In this document: piece by piece, positions 6,297-7,104 of the stretch
Position numbering within the stretch: the stretch's first letter is position 1
How the letters are laid out: each line of letters starts with the position of its first letter
Assembly: GCA_030673085.1 (NCBI GenBank)
Contig: DAOVFE010000089.1
Span: 1 to 7,104 of the forward strand
Length of the DNA stretch: 7,104 bases
Source of the DNA: Anaerolineales bacterium
Lineage (GTDB): Bacteria; Chloroflexota; Anaerolineae; Anaerolineales; E44-bin32
Direction of reading: 5' to 3'
Notes under the pieces: generated by a model
The model's input: only the letters and a program-made list of their open reading frames with translations
Told to the model about the DNA's origin: nothing
The model's database searches: none
Program-made: the position numbers and the translations under genes

Positions 6297-6542
6297 CTAC
6301 GAAATCTTGGCCAGCTCCGGAATCATCCCCTTTAGTATCCGTTCCATAGCCATTGTATGGCTGCAAACACCACGACGCAGAAAGAAATCACAATCGCACT
6401 TCCATTCGCCATGGTCGTATTCAATAAAATGCGGGTTATTCTCGCCATCAAACTTGGCTTGAAATGATATAAACTGAATCCTTTCCCGCTCGGCGGCATA
6501 GTGCTTTGCCTTTTCAATCTTGCCAATCATCCCATAATCCAT
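6297..6542 (-). CDS. Small SWIM zinc-finger protein
   Basis: An 81-aa soluble protein built around a SWIM-type zinc-binding motif, CxCx8CxH, with ligands C49, C51, C60 and H62 (WKCDCDFFLRRGVCSHTMAM). The N-terminal part (GKIEKAKHYAAERERIQFIS) is charged, and the middle resembles a short beta segment leading to the finger. SWIM domains are found in SNF2 helicases, MuDR transposases and many stand-alone bacterial proteins and are thought to bind DNA or protein. Stand-alone versions of this length are common in environmental bacteria, and their function is unknown. The start is well supported: AGGAGAT lies just upstream of ATG 6542. It is a single-gene unit with its own terminator and at least one promoter candidate. 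No nuclease, helicase or transposase domain is attached. Confidence 0.9.
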   Translation of the reverse strand: MDYGMIGKIEKAKHYAAERERIQFISFQAKFDGENNPHFIEYDHGEWKCDCDFFLRRGVCSHTMAMERILKGMIPELAKIS

Positions 6543-6563
6543 TACATCTCCTTTCCTTATTCA

Positions 6564-6591
6564 AGTATACAAAAAGCACGCGGTTTCTTAA
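6564..6591 (-). promoter_or_regulatory. Proximal promoter candidate for the SWIM gene
   Basis: On the minus strand TTAAGA (6586-6591) and TATACT (6564-6569) are spaced by 16 bases, matching the sigma70 consensus at 4 of 6 and 5 of 6 positions. Initiation would leave a very short leader ending in the SD AGGAG (6548-6552). The -35 falls inside the hairpin at 6574-6601, so this promoter and hairpin formation by readthrough transcripts share the same bases. Confidence 0.4.
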
Positions 6592-6601
6592 CCTCGTGCT
6601 T
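6574..6601. terminator. Terminator-like hairpin in the SWIM upstream region
   Basis: AAGCACG (6574-6580) pairs with CGTGCTT (6595-6601), and two further G-C pairs form inside across a C/T mismatch. On the minus strand the stem runs into TTTTTGTATACTT; on the plus strand into CTTTTTC. It would end transcripts from the distal promoter (6670-6698) or from an upstream minus-strand gene beyond the window, or act as an attenuator before the SWIM gene. Confidence 0.6.
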
Positions 6602-6669
6602 CTTTTTCGCCTGCTCTCAATTGTATAGTAAATCCATTCATTTCGGGTTTTCCCTAAAATTCTATATAA

Positions 6670-6698
6670 AGTATAGACATTGTTACCTACCAAGTCAA
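6670..6698 (-). promoter_or_regulatory. Strong sigma70-type promoter
   Basis: On the minus strand TTGACT (6693-6698) and TATACT (6670-6675) are separated by exactly 17 bases; each hexamer differs from consensus at one position. This is the best promoter match in the window. Transcription would start near 6663 and proceed toward the SWIM gene, meeting the hairpin at 6574-6601 after about 60-90 bases. Confidence 0.6.
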
Positions 6699-7104
6699 CC
6701 AGTGTTTAGACGCCTATTTGATGACGCAAGGCTGACGATTAGTTAATCAAGTATTGACTTAATCAGGCCAAATTAATGCTTAAAAAGAATCCAACAAATC
6801 CCAGCCAGCGCTACTACTTGTAATACGGCTGCGCTGCCAATTTGACTCTTATACGCATGGATTGGAAAAACAAGAAGCTCATGCTCTCAACGCTCCATAC
6901 CTGAAAAGAAGCGGAATATTCTACGCCCGATCCGGCATTATTCGCAGAGCGTTTGGTTTTCATTCCGGCTAGGCTGATTCCTTACTTGCCCAATATCACT
7001 TCCTTATCACTCGCTAATCATCCGCCCTAAACTACGATCTCACCTGCTCGATTTCGGTTGGCTAACAACCCGCCTGCCCGGCCTGTAAGTCGCACGCCGA
7101 CTAG
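6699..7104. other. Gene-free right flank
   Basis: No open frame of meaningful length with a ribosome binding site, no tRNA, no CRISPR-type repeat and no copy of the MITE is seen. GATTA-GT-TAATC near 6737-6748, beside an imperfect TTAATCAA/TTGACTTAA repeat, is an AT-rich dyad upstream of the distal promoter and might be an operator. A 37-codon minus-strand frame (6773-6886) without a start codon has a hydrophobic end and may be debris of a membrane-protein gene. Confidence 0.45.

Noticed and set aside
6501..6746. 81-codon plus-strand frame opposite the SWIM 5' end and its promoters
   Set aside because: It is antisense to the SWIM start, its promoters and the hairpin, with no SD and AT-driven composition.
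7020..7104. GC-rich right edge as a tRNA or promoter
   Set aside because: No cloverleaf with a GGTTCGA-type T-arm could be built on either strand, and no promoter pair was seen.

Overview
The window looks like a chromosomal accessory stretch from a bacterium of moderate GC content, most plausibly a member of the Chloroflexota (Anaerolineae-like). That assignment is an inference from the protein set: a six-TM/GAF histidine kinase, a flippase-like LPG_synthase_TM protein coupled to a FAD oxidoreductase, and a tiny SWIM-finger protein. No marker gene is present, so it is tentative. All five convincing genes lie on the minus strand, in three transcription units.

From right to left, which is the direction of transcription: (i) 6699-7104 holds no supported gene. 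(ii) A near-consensus sigma70-type promoter (TTGACT-17-TATACT, 6670-6698) is followed by a terminator-like hairpin (6574-6601), a second promoter candidate, and the SWIM zinc-finger microprotein gene (6297-6542), which ends at a strong bidirectional terminator (6254-6293). (iii) An extended -10 candidate precedes a two-gene operon: a 337-aa polytopic membrane protein (5162-6175, GTG start) overlapping by ATGA with a 428-aa NAD(P)/FAD-dependent oxidoreductase (3879-5165). A hairpin at 3732-3776 follows. The pair suggests envelope or surface glycoconjugate/lipid biology. (iv) A gene-free 970-bp spacer (2905-3878) carries an 88-bp multi-hairpin element and a 163-bp MITE-like element with 22-bp terminal inverted repeats. 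(v) A two-component operon: a membrane/GAF histidine kinase (1138-2904) overlapping by ATGA with an OmpR/KdpE-type response regulator (458-1141). (vi) 1-457 is another gene-free repeat zone. It holds a second copy of the MITE, same orientation, split by about 200 bp of hairpin-rich DNA, and a near-perfect 45-bp palindrome.

Functionally, the kinase/regulator pair is a complete sensory module whose signal is unknown. The oxidoreductase/membrane protein pair is a complete translationally coupled unit whose substrate is unknown. The least ordinary content is the non-coding DNA: two directly oriented copies of a short inverted-repeat element bracket the two-component operon, one copy is interrupted by a second hairpin-rich repeat, and a related hairpin motif lies next to the other copy. 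I do not see a clear new defence or mobile system with its own enzyme. The best leads are these repeat families and a possible short orphan or attenuated transcript upstream of the SWIM gene.
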